Shown: piece by piece, positions 36,128 to 44,563 of the stretch | Numbering within the stretch: the first letter of the stretch is position 1 | How the letters are laid out: each line of letters begins with the position of its first letter | Assembly (NCBI RefSeq): GCF_001610895.1 | Contig: NZ_CP011273.1 | Coordinates: 1,302,001 to 1,366,000, forward strand | DNA: 64,000 nt | Direction: 5' to 3' | Origin: Planctomyces sp. SH-PL62 | GTDB lineage: Bacteria; Planctomycetota; Planctomycetia; Isosphaerales; Isosphaeraceae | The notes under the pieces: generated by a model | Databases searched by the model: none | What the model was told of the DNA's origin: nothing | Seen by the model: only the letters and a program-made list of their open reading frames with translations | Translations under genes and position numbers: made by a program

Positions 36128-37423
36128 ATGCTGACGCTGACGCCCCAGGACCTGGAGATCGCGTCGCTCGGGCCCCGCACCATCCCTTCGCCCTTGATCC
36201 GGCTTCGCGACGTCGGCTTCCTCAACGACGACAGCCGCATCCTGCTGGAGCATCACGTCGTTCCCCAGGGCGACCCGTCCTCCTCGCTCTCGCTGGAGGA
36301 GGCCGGGCCGCGCCGCGAGATCTACTTCGATCCCGCCCGCACCTGCGCCGCCGTCGTGACCTGCGGCGGCCTCTCGCCGGGGTTGAACAACGTCATCCGT
36401 TCGGTGTACTCGGAGTTGGCTTACAACTACGAAGTCCCCCGGATCGTCGGGGTTCGCGACGGCCTCATGGGCCTGAATCCCAGGATGGGCCGCCCGCTGG
36501 TGGAGATGACCCCCGCCTTCGTGGATCACATCCACGAACTGGGCGGGACCGTCCTCGGGTCGTCGCGCGGCCCGCAGGATCCGTCCGTGATCGTCGACAC
36601 GCTGGCCCGGGAATCGATCGACATCCTCTTTTGCGTCGGCGGCGACGGCACCCAGCGGGGCGCCCTGGCCATCGCCGACGAGGTTCGCCGGCGGGGCCTC
36701 GGGAAGGCCGTCGTCGGCATCCCCAAGACGATCGACAACGACATCCAGTTCGTCTACACCTCGTTCGGCTATTACACCGCGCTCGAGAAGGCCCAGGAAG
36801 TCCTCCGGGGCGCCCACGTCGAGGCCCGATGCGCCCCGAACGGGATCGGGCTGGTCAAGCTGATGGGCCGGCACGCCGGCTACATCGCCGCCGGCGCGGC
36901 GCTCGCCAGCCAGGACGCGAACTTCGTCCTCATCCCCGAGGTCCCGTTCAAGCTGGACGGCGAGAACGGCTTCCTGGCGGCCCTGGAGCGACGGATCCTC
37001 AGCAAGAACCACGCCCTCATCGTCGTGGCGGAAGGCGCCGGCCAGGATCTGCTCCAGGCCGATCTGGAGGCTCGCGACGCGTCGGGGAACGTCCGGCTCC
37101 AGGACGTCGGGCTCTTCCTCCGCGACAAGATCCTCGCCCACTTCCGGTCGCGCTCGATCGACGTGAACCTGAAGTATCTGGACCCCAGCTATTTCATCCG
37201 ATCCGTCCCCGCAAACCCGTCGGACAGGATCCTCAGCGACCAGATGGCCCGCATGGCCGTCCACGCGGCGATGGCCGGCAAGACCGACCTCTTGATGGGC
37301 TACATCCATAACGAGATCGTGCACGTCCCGATCGCGACGGCCGTGGCGCAGAGGAAGCATGTGGACGTCGCAAGCGACCTGTGGACCGCCGTCATGCGAT
37401 CGACGGGCCAGCCCGTCTGGTGA
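36128..37423 (+). CDS. pfkA: 6-phosphofructokinase, PPi-PFK-like clade with ATP-type glycine
   Basis: 431 residues, longer than the 320 of classical bacterial PfkA. ATG 36128 with AGGAAGGA upstream. Signatures: TCGGLSPGLNNVIRS, FCVGGDGTQRGAL, GIPKTIDNDI, LVKLMGRHAGYIA, VAEGAGQD and LKYLDPSYFIRSVPAN. Gly in GGDGT is the ATP-type residue, while Lys in PKTIDND is shared by PPi-dependent enzymes. This G/K pairing is known from ATP-using plant and kinetoplastid PFKs. It therefore likely uses ATP to phosphorylate fructose-6-phosphate, but PPi use is not ruled out. It is convergent with the glycine-rich gene. Confidence 0.88.
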   Translation: MLTLTPQDLEIASLGPRTIPSPLIRLRDVGFLNDDSRILLEHHVVPQGDPSSSLSLEEAGPRREIYFDPARTCAAVVTCGGLSPGLNNVIRSVYSELAYNYEVPRIVGVRDGLMGLNPRMGRPLVEMTPAFVDHIHELGGTVLGSSRGPQDPSVIVDTLARESIDILFCVGGDGTQRGALAIADEVRRRGLGKAVVGIPKTIDNDIQFVYTSFGYYTALEKAQEVLRGAHVEARCAPNGIGLVKLMGRHAGYIAAGAALASQDANFVLIPEVPFKLDGENGFLAALERRILSKNHALIVVAEGAGQDLLQADLEARDASGNVRLQDVGLFLRDKILAHFRSRSIDVNLKYLDPSYFIRSVPANPSDRILSDQMARMAVHAAMAGKTDLLMGYIHNEIVHVPIATAVAQRKHVDVASDLWTAVMRSTGQPVW

Positions 37424-37434
37424 GGCCTCGTCCC

Positions 37435-37465
37435 TGAGCCCCTCGGCGGAATCCGAGGGGGCTCA
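37435..37465. terminator. Bidirectional terminator-like hairpin, pfk / glycine-rich gene
   Basis: TGAGCCCCTCGG (37435-37446) pairs with CCGAGGGGGCTCA (37453-37465) with one bulged G. It is between two convergent stops, and the minus-strand stop (37463-37465) is inside it. Confidence 0.6.
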
Positions 37466-38470
37466 GCGCATGTGTCCGCCGAAACCGCCCCCCCCGGCGC
37501 CGCCCATCCCGCCGCCACCGCCGACGTTGACTCCCCCGGCGGCCCCCATGCCGCCGCCCCCGCCGCCGCCGAACCCCCCACCGCCCATTCCCCCGCCGAA
37601 TCCGGATCCGCCCACGCCTCCCATGCCGCCGCCGCCGCGCATGCCTCCGAACCCGCCGCCTGAGGGCGTCCCTCCGAATCCTCCGGTCCCCACCCCGCCT
37701 CCGAATCCGCCCGCGCCACGCATCCCACCGCCGAATCCCCCGCCCGGGCCGCGCATCCCGCCGGAGAATCCGGAGCCGAGCCCGCCGGCGGAGTTGCCGC
37801 CGCCGCCGACGTTCACGCCGCGCATCCCGCCGAAACCCGGATTGATCGCGCCGGCCGCTGGGGGGGCGCCGAAGTTGGGAGTCCCGGCTCCTCGCATCGC
37901 TCCTCCATTGAAACCGGCGGGTCCCCCGGCGTTGACGGCGCCCGCGCCGAAGCCCGGCGCGAGGCCGGGAGCGTTCGCGACGCCCGACGACCTCATCCCG
38001 CGCATCCCGCCGAGTCCCTCGGGATTCGACCCGAGCCCGGCCACACCAGGATTGGGGGCGGGCGACGCGTGAAGCTGCGGCGCGAAGCTCGGGGACGCCC
38101 CCCCGCCGCGCATCCGGGGCGTGAAACCGCCCGGATTCGCGCCTGCGTTCGCCCCGAGACCACCGCCGGGGACGTTCGGGCCTCCCTGGCGCATTCGTCC
38201 CATTCTCGAGGCCTCGCCGGTGAAGGCGGGGCGCGCCGCTTCACGGCGGGGCGTGGCGCTCGGCGCAACTCCGTTAAAGGCGTGGTTCCACGTCGCGGCC
38301 CGCTCGATCCCGGGGCCGGTCCTCATCGCGCCCGCGAGGGCCGCCGATCGATCTTCACCGCGGGCGATGAGCGAAGCGAACGGTCGCGTGGACGGAGGCG
38401 GCTGAACCCCGCCGATGCCACGCATACCGCCCAGCCCTCGCGCCGACAGGTCCACGGGTCCCTGACGCAT
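37463..38470 (-). CDS. Glycine-rich reading frame, probable 3' part of the YXWGXW gene
   Basis: 335 residues if read alone from ATG 38470. The sequence is almost wholly Gly, Ala and Met-Arg, with units such as FGGGMRGAGGFGG and GGMRGGGGMGG. There is no signal peptide, and the only upstream purine run is the poly-G tract. The frame stays open upstream past this ATG and there reads PQNLNGQRPGGG, which is more protein-like than the competing frame. I infer that it is the C-terminal domain of the upstream gene, now split by a one-base shift. A separate glycine-rich protein is the alternative. Confidence 0.55.
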   Translation of the reverse strand: MRQGPVDLSARGLGGMRGIGGVQPPPSTRPFASLIARGEDRSAALAGAMRTGPGIERAATWNHAFNGVAPSATPRREAARPAFTGEASRMGRMRQGGPNVPGGGLGANAGANPGGFTPRMRGGGASPSFAPQLHASPAPNPGVAGLGSNPEGLGGMRGMRSSGVANAPGLAPGFGAGAVNAGGPAGFNGGAMRGAGTPNFGAPPAAGAINPGFGGMRGVNVGGGGNSAGGLGSGFSGGMRGPGGGFGGGMRGAGGFGGGVGTGGFGGTPSGGGFGGMRGGGGMGGVGGSGFGGGMGGGGFGGGGGGGMGAAGGVNVGGGGGMGGAGGGGFGGHMR

Positions 38471-40016
38471 CCCCCCCCGTGAACCGAGCCGATCCCCCCC
38501 GGCGACGGGAGTCCGGTCGATCCCCCCCCCGGGGCGCTGGCCGTTGAGGTTTTGCGGCGGGGGGGCTCGTCGACCGCTGGTCGGGAACGGGCATCGGGCC
38601 GCCCAGAGCGGAGGAATCCCCCCCAGGCGCCGCCAGGGAAACCCCAGCCGAGGCCCCCCAGTTCGGGCCCAGGCCGAACCCGCCCCAGCCGAATCCGCCC
38701 CAGCCGAACCCGCCCCAGCCCGAGGTCCAGTTCGGGAACCCGAGATTGATCCCGAACGCGGGAAAGGCGCCGATCGCCGGTCCGCTCCAGCCGAACGTCC
38801 CCCAGTTGAAGCCGGGCCAGGTCCCCAGCGCCATCCCGCTCCATCCGGAATTGCCCCAGCCGTACCCGCCCATCCCCCAGCCGGGGTATCCCCAGCCCCA
38901 TCCCCCCCCGATCAGTCCCAGGTTCCCGAAGATCGGATAGCCCATCATGATCGGCAGCAACGAGCCGCCGAAGCCGTAATACGGGACTCCGAGCCCGTTC
39001 GCCAGCGCGACGGGGAGCCCGGCCGAGTAGGGAGAGGGGTAATACAAGGGCGAGGCGTAGTAGGGATTGCCGCGCCAGCCGTATGCGGGGTAGTCGAGAT
39101 AGCCGTAATACGGGGGCAGTGCGCCGTAGTCGGCGTACGCGAAATAACGACCGGAGCCGTCGTAGCTGACGCCGGGGTAGCCGTCGTAGCAGGAGGTCGA
39201 GCGGCCGAACGCCCCATAAAGCTGCCCGTACAACGCCGGTGAGACGATCGTGTAGGGGCGGTAGGCCAGGACGTCCCCCTCGCGAGCTTCCCCGGCGAGG
39301 CTCGCCGGTGCGAACAGGATGCCGCGGTCCTCGAGCGGGCGGTCCCAGTAGCCCTCCTGGAAAATCCAGCCCTCAGGTTGCCTCGTCCAGCTCGACGGGA
39401 CCCACGACCATCCGAGCTTCGCGTCGGCCCAGAAGCCCTTGCGCCAGGCGAGTCGATCCCCATCGGGGACGTAATCGCCGGGGATGTAGAAGCAGTTCGG
39501 CTTGGGGGGCGGGCCGGGGTCGTCGAGCGGACGGTCGGCGGGCGGACCCTCCTTGCGGTAGGCGAATCGGTCGGTCGCGCGATCGCTCCAGAAGCCGGGA
39601 GTCCGTCGCCACCCGTCCTCCTCCCGCTTCCAGAAGCCGTTGACCCAGAACCGGCCCGGAGGAGGAACCCGCCAGGTCCCCGTCACCCAGACGAAATCGT
39701 CGCGGCTGGAATCCCAATCCCAGTAGCCCCCGATCCAACGAGCCTCGCCGTTCGGGGCCTCGACGGCCGGCCGCTCCACGACCGGTGGGAGGGGCGACCT
39801 CGTCACCAGGGGAGGCGCCTGATCCCGCCGGGGCGAGAGGAAGGCCTCATGCAACGGCCCATCGGCCAGGGGCGTCAGATCGGCCGCGGCCGCCGCACGA
39901 GGCGTCGCGGTCGCGGCCGCCGTCGGCTCCTGGGCCCGGCCCGACGCGAGGCTCAGGGCCGCGGGAAGCGCGGCGAGGATCGCACAATGTCGGATGAGTT
40001 CCTGGATGCGGATCAT
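38355..40016 (-). CDS. YXWGXW-repeat-type exported protein (5' part; frame probably shifted near 38480-38565)
   Basis: Start ATG 40016 with GGAGG 8 bp upstream. It has a signal peptide (LIRHCAILAALPAALSLASGRAQ). The Trp-rich units at residues about 85-230 are of YXWGXW type: GGYWDWDSSRDDFVWVTGTW, VNGFWKREEDGWRRTPGFW, RKGFWADAKLGWSWVPSSW. A Tyr/Gly/Trp-rich region follows, with WGGFG repeats. The last 65 residues (RRRGGSARFTGG...) look like out-of-frame sequence and overlap the glycine-rich frame. The true protein is probably about 830-850 residues, continuing in that frame. It is likely secreted or surface-located. The role is unknown. Confidence 0.7.
   Translation of the reverse strand: MIRIQELIRHCAILAALPAALSLASGRAQEPTAAATATPRAAAAADLTPLADGPLHEAFLSPRRDQAPPLVTRSPLPPVVERPAVEAPNGEARWIGGYWDWDSSRDDFVWVTGTWRVPPPGRFWVNGFWKREEDGWRRTPGFWSDRATDRFAYRKEGPPADRPLDDPGPPPKPNCFYIPGDYVPDGDRLAWRKGFWADAKLGWSWVPSSWTRQPEGWIFQEGYWDRPLEDRGILFAPASLAGEAREGDVLAYRPYTIVSPALYGQLYGAFGRSTSCYDGYPGVSYDGSGRYFAYADYGALPPYYGYLDYPAYGWRGNPYYASPLYYPSPYSAGLPVALANGLGVPYYGFGGSLLPIMMGYPIFGNLGLIGGGWGWGYPGWGMGGYGWGNSGWSGMALGTWPGFNWGTFGWSGPAIGAFPAFGINLGFPNWTSGWGGFGWGGFGWGGFGLGPNWGASAGVSLAAPGGDSSALGGPMPVPDQRSTSPPAAKPQRPAPRGGDRPDSRRRGGSARFTGGDASGTRGPVGARAGRYAWHRRGSAASVHATVRFAHRPR
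38471..38565. repeat. Cluster of four C/G homopolymer tracts at a reading-frame switch
   Basis: C8 at 38471-38478, C7 at 38494-38500, C9 at 38522-38530 and G7 at 38559-38565, within 95 bp. Removing one base from any tract joins the YXWGXW frame to the glycine-rich frame. Such tracts are prone to both slippage in the cell and sequencing error. Confidence 0.7.
38674..38718 (-). repeat. Three tandem 15-bp repeats encoding WGGFG
   Basis: CCGAACCCGCCCCAG, CCGAATCCGCCCCAG and CCGAACCCGCCCCAG follow one another at 38674-38718, with one base different in the middle copy. On the coding strand they give GFGWG units in the YXWGXW gene. Confidence 0.85.
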
Positions 40017-40210
40017 GACGAAACCTCCGCGACGTTCGACCCACGCGGCGACGCGGTCGATCTCGCCGGTCGACGCCGCGAATCTTCGTCGCTCCTGAAG
40101 GATTATACGTTTCGGGGTGGGCATTTTCCTTGTGAAGAGGGGAGAATGGTCCTACCATTCCTCGGGAACGATACGTGATCGACTCAGGATGAAGCCGAGG
40201 GCCGGGGCGC

Positions 40211-40720
40211 ATGAAAGCCGAACTCATCCCCGACAACGGCGACCCACCGATCCCGATCACCCGCGACGTGACCATCGTGGGCCGGCGCGACTTCGCCGAT
40301 GTGGTCGTCGACCATCCCAGTCTCTCCAAACGGCACGCCGTTCTGGTCAAGACCGACGGCCTGCTGGTGATCCGCGACCTGATCACCACCAACGGCACCA
40401 GGGTCAAGGGGCAGAGGATCCGCTGGGCCGCCCTCCTCCCCGGCGACCGAATCGCCCTGGGCGGCTATAAGATGAGGGTCTATCTGGGACCCGACGACGC
40501 CATGTCCCCCTCCGAACTCTATCGCAAGCGGGCCGGCAAGGCCGCCGACCTGCGAGGGGCCGGAGAGGCCCTCCACAAGGTCGACCCGATCCAGGCCCGG
40601 CGTTTCGGCTCGTTCGCGGCCCCCTCGATCGAACAGCTGCCCAGCAGCTCGTACGACGAGGTCGCCAGGCCCGACGCACCCGAACTCGACGACGACGATT
40701 CCCTCATCGAGCTCGACTGA
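40211..40720 (+). CDS. FHA-domain protein
   Basis: 169 residues. The FHA fold covers residues 1-100: IVGRRDFADVVVDHP (GR), SLSKRHAVL (SxxH) and TTNGTRVKG (NGT), which are the phosphothreonine-contacting positions. The C-terminal 65 residues are helical and end in an acidic tail (DDDDSLIELD). FHA proteins bind phosphothreonine, mostly in signalling by Ser/Thr kinases, which are numerous in Planctomycetota. No kinase gene is nearby, so the partner is elsewhere. The gene is divergent from the YXWGXW gene (194 bp apart) and precedes the sialidase by 86 bp. Confidence 0.88.
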   Translation: MKAELIPDNGDPPIPITRDVTIVGRRDFADVVVDHPSLSKRHAVLVKTDGLLVIRDLITTNGTRVKGQRIRWAALLPGDRIALGGYKMRVYLGPDDAMSPSELYRKRAGKAADLRGAGEALHKVDPIQARRFGSFAAPSIEQLPSSSYDEVARPDAPELDDDDSLIELD

Positions 40721-40806
40721 CCGCCCCCCGGCGCGACGGGTCGGAAATCCTGCTATCATCGCGGGACCTGCCCGATCCGCACGCACGCCCGGGGAAGCGA
40801 AACATC

Positions 40807-42729
40807 ATGGCTCGAAAAACCTTCTGGCTCGCAACGGCCCTCCTGCTGACCCTGCAACGGCCCCTCACCGCCGATCCGGCGGAAGTCCTCAAACTGGACG
40901 ACGCGACTCGCGACCGGTGCCTGGCGATCCTCCGCGAGGGCCTGGCCTCCGACGATTTCTGGCCGGCCATGCACGCCGCCGAGGCGCTCTCGCTCGACGG
41001 CCGAGGCTCCGAGGTCCGGGCCGCGCTCGCCCCCAGGCTCCCCGCCGAGACAGACGCCCGCCGCCGCTGCGGGCTCGCCCGCGAATTGGTTCGCGCGGGC
41101 GATCTGTCCCAGGCCCGGGTCCTGCTGGAAATCCTGACCTCTCCGGATCCTTACGGCCACGCACACGCCTGCGAGAGCCTCTTCAAGGTCGGCGAGATCG
41201 GCGACGGCGTCGCGCTGCGGCGGGCGCTGGAGACCGCCGATCCCTCGTCCGTCTCGCTCATGGCCGCCGGGGCGCTCGCCCGTTGGGGGAATCCCAAAGC
41301 CTTCGCCCACCTCCGCGCCGCCCTGAAGCATGACGACGAGAACCTGGCCCGGACCGCCGCCTGGATCCTGGCCCGGGTCGGCGACTCGCGTGACGTCCCA
41401 GCGATTCAGGCCGTTCGCGGACGTTTCCAGGAGCCCCTGACCCGCGCCTATTTCGATCACGCCCTGGCCGCGCTGGGAGACCCCGAAGGCCGCATGGCCC
41501 TGGTCGGGAATCTGACGCATGCGGACCCGAAAGTCCAGGTCTACGCCGCCGAGTTCGCGCCCGACGCGCGGGTCTTCGAGGCGAAGGAAGCTCTCGTCAA
41601 GCTGCTGGCCGACCCGACTCTCGACGTCCGCATCCGCGCGGCCCAGGCGCTTTCGTCGCTCGCCAGGCCGATCCCGGCCGACGCCGACGGGGAGTTCGCC
41701 GTGGACGTCTTCCCGGCCGACGCGACCCATCCGCGTTACAGCGAAGGCTCCGTCGTGGTGCTGCGGGACGGCCGGCTGCTCTATGCGACGACCGAGTTCG
41801 ACGGCAGCACCTCCGATTTCGCCAAGGCCCGGATCGTCGCGGTCGAGTCGGCCGACGAGGGGCGGACGTGGGGAGCGAAGCGGATCGTCCAGGAGAACGT
41901 GGGGCGGACCAACGTGATGTCGGCGACCCTCCGACGGCTCCTTCCGGGGGCCGTCCACGACGGGCCGATCGGTTTCCTCTACCTCCAGAAGAATTCGTTC
42001 ACCGACCTCCACGCGTTCTTGCGCGTGTCGGACGACGAGGGGGCGACGTTCGGCGAGCCGATCCAGACGACGACGGTCCCCGGCTATCACGTCGTCAACA
42101 ACGACCGGGTGACGGTCCTGTCGACGGGACGGCTGGTCGTCCCCGCCGCCTCGACGGCCGACGTCGACAAGGGGGGCCACTTCGTCTCCACCTGCTTCCT
42201 CTCCGACGACGGCGGGAAGACCTGGCGTCGGAGCGGTTCGACCGTCGACTACGCGAAGCGGGGCGCCATGGAGCCCGAGGTCCTGGAACTCCGGGACGGG
42301 CGGCTCCTGATGCACATCCGCACGCAGCTCGGCCACATCGCGTTCAGCGAGTCGGCCGACGGCGGCGAGACCTGGAGCGAGGCGAAATCGTGGGGCGTCG
42401 CGGCTCCCGAGGCCCCGTCCACGCTGCGGCGGATCCCCTCGACCGGGGATCTCCTGCTGGTCTGGAACGACTCCGTCCGCGAGGGGCAGGATCACGGGGG
42501 GCGTCGCACCCCCTTGAGCGCCGCCGTCTCGGCCGACGAGGGGAAGACGTGGTCGCGGCCGATCGCGATCGAGCCTTCCGACAAGGAGACCTACGCTTAC
42601 ACGAGCCTTGAGTTCCACCGGGGTCGGGCGCTGCTGACCTATTACATCGGCCCGGACTCGTGGGAGCGGCTTTCTTCGCGGTTCCGCTCGATCCCGATCG
42701 GGCGGTTTTACGAGCCGGCCGCGCGTTGA
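40807..42729 (+). CDS. Sialidase-family protein with N-terminal HEAT repeats, exported
   Basis: 640 residues with a signal peptide (FWLATALLLTLQRPLTA). Residues 30-290 are HEAT-like helical repeats (AAGALARWGNPKAFAHLRAAL, RIRAAQALSSLA). Residues 295-640 are a sialidase-type six-bladed propeller with five Asp-boxes: SADEGRTWG, SDDEGATFG, SDDGGKTWR, SADGGETWS and SADEGKTWS, near residues 348, 408, 467, 516 and 575. The C-terminal Tyr in TYYIGPDSW may be catalytic. It could remove sialic acids or related sugars from glycans outside the cytoplasm. The activity is inferred from the fold. The HEAT-propeller fusion is unusual. Confidence 0.82.
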   Translation: MARKTFWLATALLLTLQRPLTADPAEVLKLDDATRDRCLAILREGLASDDFWPAMHAAEALSLDGRGSEVRAALAPRLPAETDARRRCGLARELVRAGDLSQARVLLEILTSPDPYGHAHACESLFKVGEIGDGVALRRALETADPSSVSLMAAGALARWGNPKAFAHLRAALKHDDENLARTAAWILARVGDSRDVPAIQAVRGRFQEPLTRAYFDHALAALGDPEGRMALVGNLTHADPKVQVYAAEFAPDARVFEAKEALVKLLADPTLDVRIRAAQALSSLARPIPADADGEFAVDVFPADATHPRYSEGSVVVLRDGRLLYATTEFDGSTSDFAKARIVAVESADEGRTWGAKRIVQENVGRTNVMSATLRRLLPGAVHDGPIGFLYLQKNSFTDLHAFLRVSDDEGATFGEPIQTTTVPGYHVVNNDRVTVLSTGRLVVPAASTADVDKGGHFVSTCFLSDDGGKTWRRSGSTVDYAKRGAMEPEVLELRDGRLLMHIRTQLGHIAFSESADGGETWSEAKSWGVAAPEAPSTLRRIPSTGDLLLVWNDSVREGQDHGGRRTPLSAAVSADEGKTWSRPIAIEPSDKETYAYTSLEFHRGRALLTYYIGPDSWERLSSRFRSIPIGRFYEPAAR

Positions 42730-42745
42730 CGGAGCAGGGCGAACG

Positions 42746-42789
42746 AAAAAACCGGACCGACGACTCCCGAGTGGGGGGTCGCCGTCCGG
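42746..42789 (-). terminator. Intrinsic terminator of the fliW-csrA operon
   Basis: On the minus strand an imperfect GC stem (42789-42775 with 42768-42752, CCGGAC at its base) is followed by TTTTTT at 42751-42746. It is about 90 bp past the csrA stop and close to the sialidase stop, so it can serve both genes. Confidence 0.7.
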
Positions 42790-42880
42790 TCGGATGCGGG
42801 ACGGTTGTGGGGGGCGTGGCGGTTCCCGTCGCGTCGGGGCCGCCCATCCTGGTCGGCGAGTCGTTCGATCGTCCGCTTGC

Positions 42881-43150
42881 TCAGACCTCGTCGGTACGGG
42901 CGCGACGCAAGGGGTCGCGCCGGACTGGCGGGGTGAGGCGTTCGATCTGACGGGCTTCCTGGGGTTCCAGTCGGCTCGCCTGGCGGTTCTCGCGTTGGAT
43001 GGCTTCGTACACCTCTTGGCGGTGTACGGAGATCTCGATGGGGGCCGCGATCCCCAAGCGGACCTTATCGCCCCGAATATCGACCACGGTGATGACGATG
43101 TCATCCCCGATGATGATACTCTCGTCGCGGTGTCGGGACAGGACCAGCAT
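42881..43150 (-). CDS. csrA: Carbon storage regulator CsrA with C-terminal extension (fliW-linked)
   Basis: 89 residues from ATG 43150. An upstream in-frame ATG adds 14 unconserved residues. The first 55 residues are a normal CsrA: MLVLSRHRDESIIIGDDI, VRLGIAAPIEISVHRQEV. Residues 56-89 are an added basic tail (AIQRENRQASRLEPQEARQ...) absent from the solitary CsrA at 27.5 kb. It is an RNA-binding repressor, classically of flagellin mRNA. FliW, encoded 133 bp upstream on the same strand, is its protein antagonist in Firmicutes and epsilonproteobacteria. Confidence 0.92.
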   Translation of the reverse strand: MLVLSRHRDESIIIGDDIVITVVDIRGDKVRLGIAAPIEISVHRQEVYEAIQRENRQASRLEPQEARQIERLTPPVRRDPLRRARTDEV

Positions 43151-43282
43151 CGTTCTCGGCTCCTTCCTCCTGCCAACGAGGCCCGTGACCATCCCCGATC
43201 ACGTAGCCTGGGCTTTTGGCGACCACGACGAACCTGGGGATGGTGAGAAGCCCGTAAATACCTGAATCACATGCAGCGGGAG

Positions 43283-43765
43283 TCACGCAGTCGCTCGCAA
43301 CGGCGTGAGACCGGGCAGCAGGGTCGGGGTCGCGGGCTGCGACGCGCCCGTCTCCAGCGGATACCGCACCGGGTAGCGGCTGGAGGTGAGGACGAGCTGC
43401 CTACCCAATCGACGGGCCGGATTGAACACGAGGGGGCCCTGGAGGTTGACGGTCAACCCCCCCGCGCCGCCGCGGTTCAGGACGACGTAGATCATGGCGG
43501 CCCGTTCGTCGCTGAGCTCCAACGCCGCCCGGTCGCCGGGACGAAGCTCGATCCGATAGTCGCCGACCGCCAGCGGGGGCGCGACCAGGCCGAAGGCCAG
43601 GTCGGGGGCCGTCGCGCTTTGCAGCCACGACAGACCCGAGACGACCGGATCGGGGAGGTGGAGGAACTGCGTGTACGAACGGAACCCCAGCAGGCCTTCG
43701 GGAATCCTGTAGATCTCCGATTCCGGGGCCTGGATCAGACCGAAACGGGTCGTGATGATGTTCAC
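43283..43765 (-). CDS. fliW: Flagellar assembly factor FliW
   Basis: 160 residues from GTG 43765, chosen because GGAGG lies 10 bp upstream and because FliW proteins begin at this point (VNIITTRFGLIQAPESE). Conserved parts are EIYRIPEGLLGFRSYTQFLHL, PVVSGLSWLQSATAPDLAF and VNLQGPLVFNPARRLGRQLV. FliW binds CsrA and frees flagellin mRNA; free flagellin sequesters FliW. The C-terminus is longer than usual by about 15 residues. The gene is followed by csrA on the same strand, the classical order. No flagellin gene is in the window. Confidence 0.93.
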   Translation of the reverse strand: MNIITTRFGLIQAPESEIYRIPEGLLGFRSYTQFLHLPDPVVSGLSWLQSATAPDLAFGLVAPPLAVGDYRIELRPGDRAALELSDERAAMIYVVLNRGGAGGLTVNLQGPLVFNPARRLGRQLVLTSSRYPVRYPLETGASQPATPTLLPGLTPLRATA

Positions 43766-44563
43766 TTCCTGGTTACCTCCTTGAACGCCGAGCGGGGCGC
43801 ATGCCTGATCGATCCTTCGAGCGTCGTTCGGCATGGCCGGGCTTTCCTCGCTCCGAGGCGACGTGCCGGTCGGTTCGTGCGGCGGCCGTCGCGGCGTCGA
43901 GTCGGGCCGCCCGCGACGGGCGCCCACTCGCTCCACCCCGAAGTTCCGGCCGCCCGGCGACCCGTCCGTCCCGCCCCACGCGGCCACGACGCATCCCGCA
44001 GACTCCGCCCATCGGCCCCTCCGTCGAATCTCTTCGCCGAGGGAGACGGGCTTGACCGACCGTAATATCGTCCCACCCCGGGCGCATTTGTTACCGGGCG
44101 TCGACCGAAATCAGAGGCCGCGCGCACCGCGCAAGGACTGCGCCGGTCGCTCCGCTCATGACGGCGGAGCCATGCCCGCCGCGCGATCGGACGATCCGCC
44201 CCGACCCGATCTCGGCCACCTCCAAAGTGACCGCGCGGGGACATTTCCGCTCCCGAATCGCCTCCCCTGGACCGGGCGCTTGCTTGGGTGCAGCTTTGGG
44301 CCCTCATTCAACCCCTTCCTCCGGCACAAGCCTCACTTCCCGTCATGCGGGAGCCTGGCGCTCAGAGTCGGACGAAGGGGGGACGAACGCGAACGTCGGC
44401 GCCTGTTCGGTCCGCCCGTGAACGCGGAGGCCTCGTCCCCGCCGACCCCCACGTGCGGGGCAGGAAAGAGCGCGACGGCTTCGGTTCGACGCTTTCGGCT
44501 CTTCGTGGGGGAGAAGTCCGCTCGGCGAACGAGTCTGGGGAGCTTTGCCACCGGATGCCCTCG
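43766..44563. other. 798-bp gene-poor stretch upstream of fliW
   Basis: The open frames here on both strands are arginine- and proline-rich shadows without a ribosome site or any family resemblance. No promoter, repeat or RNA was recognised with confidence. The stretch is somewhat less GC-rich than flanking genes in places (44090-44120, 44330-44345). It must contain the promoter of fliW-csrA. Confidence 0.5.
43776..43780 (-). promoter_or_regulatory. Shine-Dalgarno sequence fixing the fliW GTG start
   Basis: GGAGG on the minus strand, followed by TAACCAGGAA and the GTG at 43765. It rules out the longer upstream starts of this frame, which have no ribosome site. Confidence 0.8.

Noticed and set aside
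37463-38110. Glycine-codon repeats as a minisatellite or repeat array
   Set aside because: Repeats are irregular at DNA level and explained by a glycine-rich protein. No constant repeat unit or spacer pattern like a CRISPR exists.
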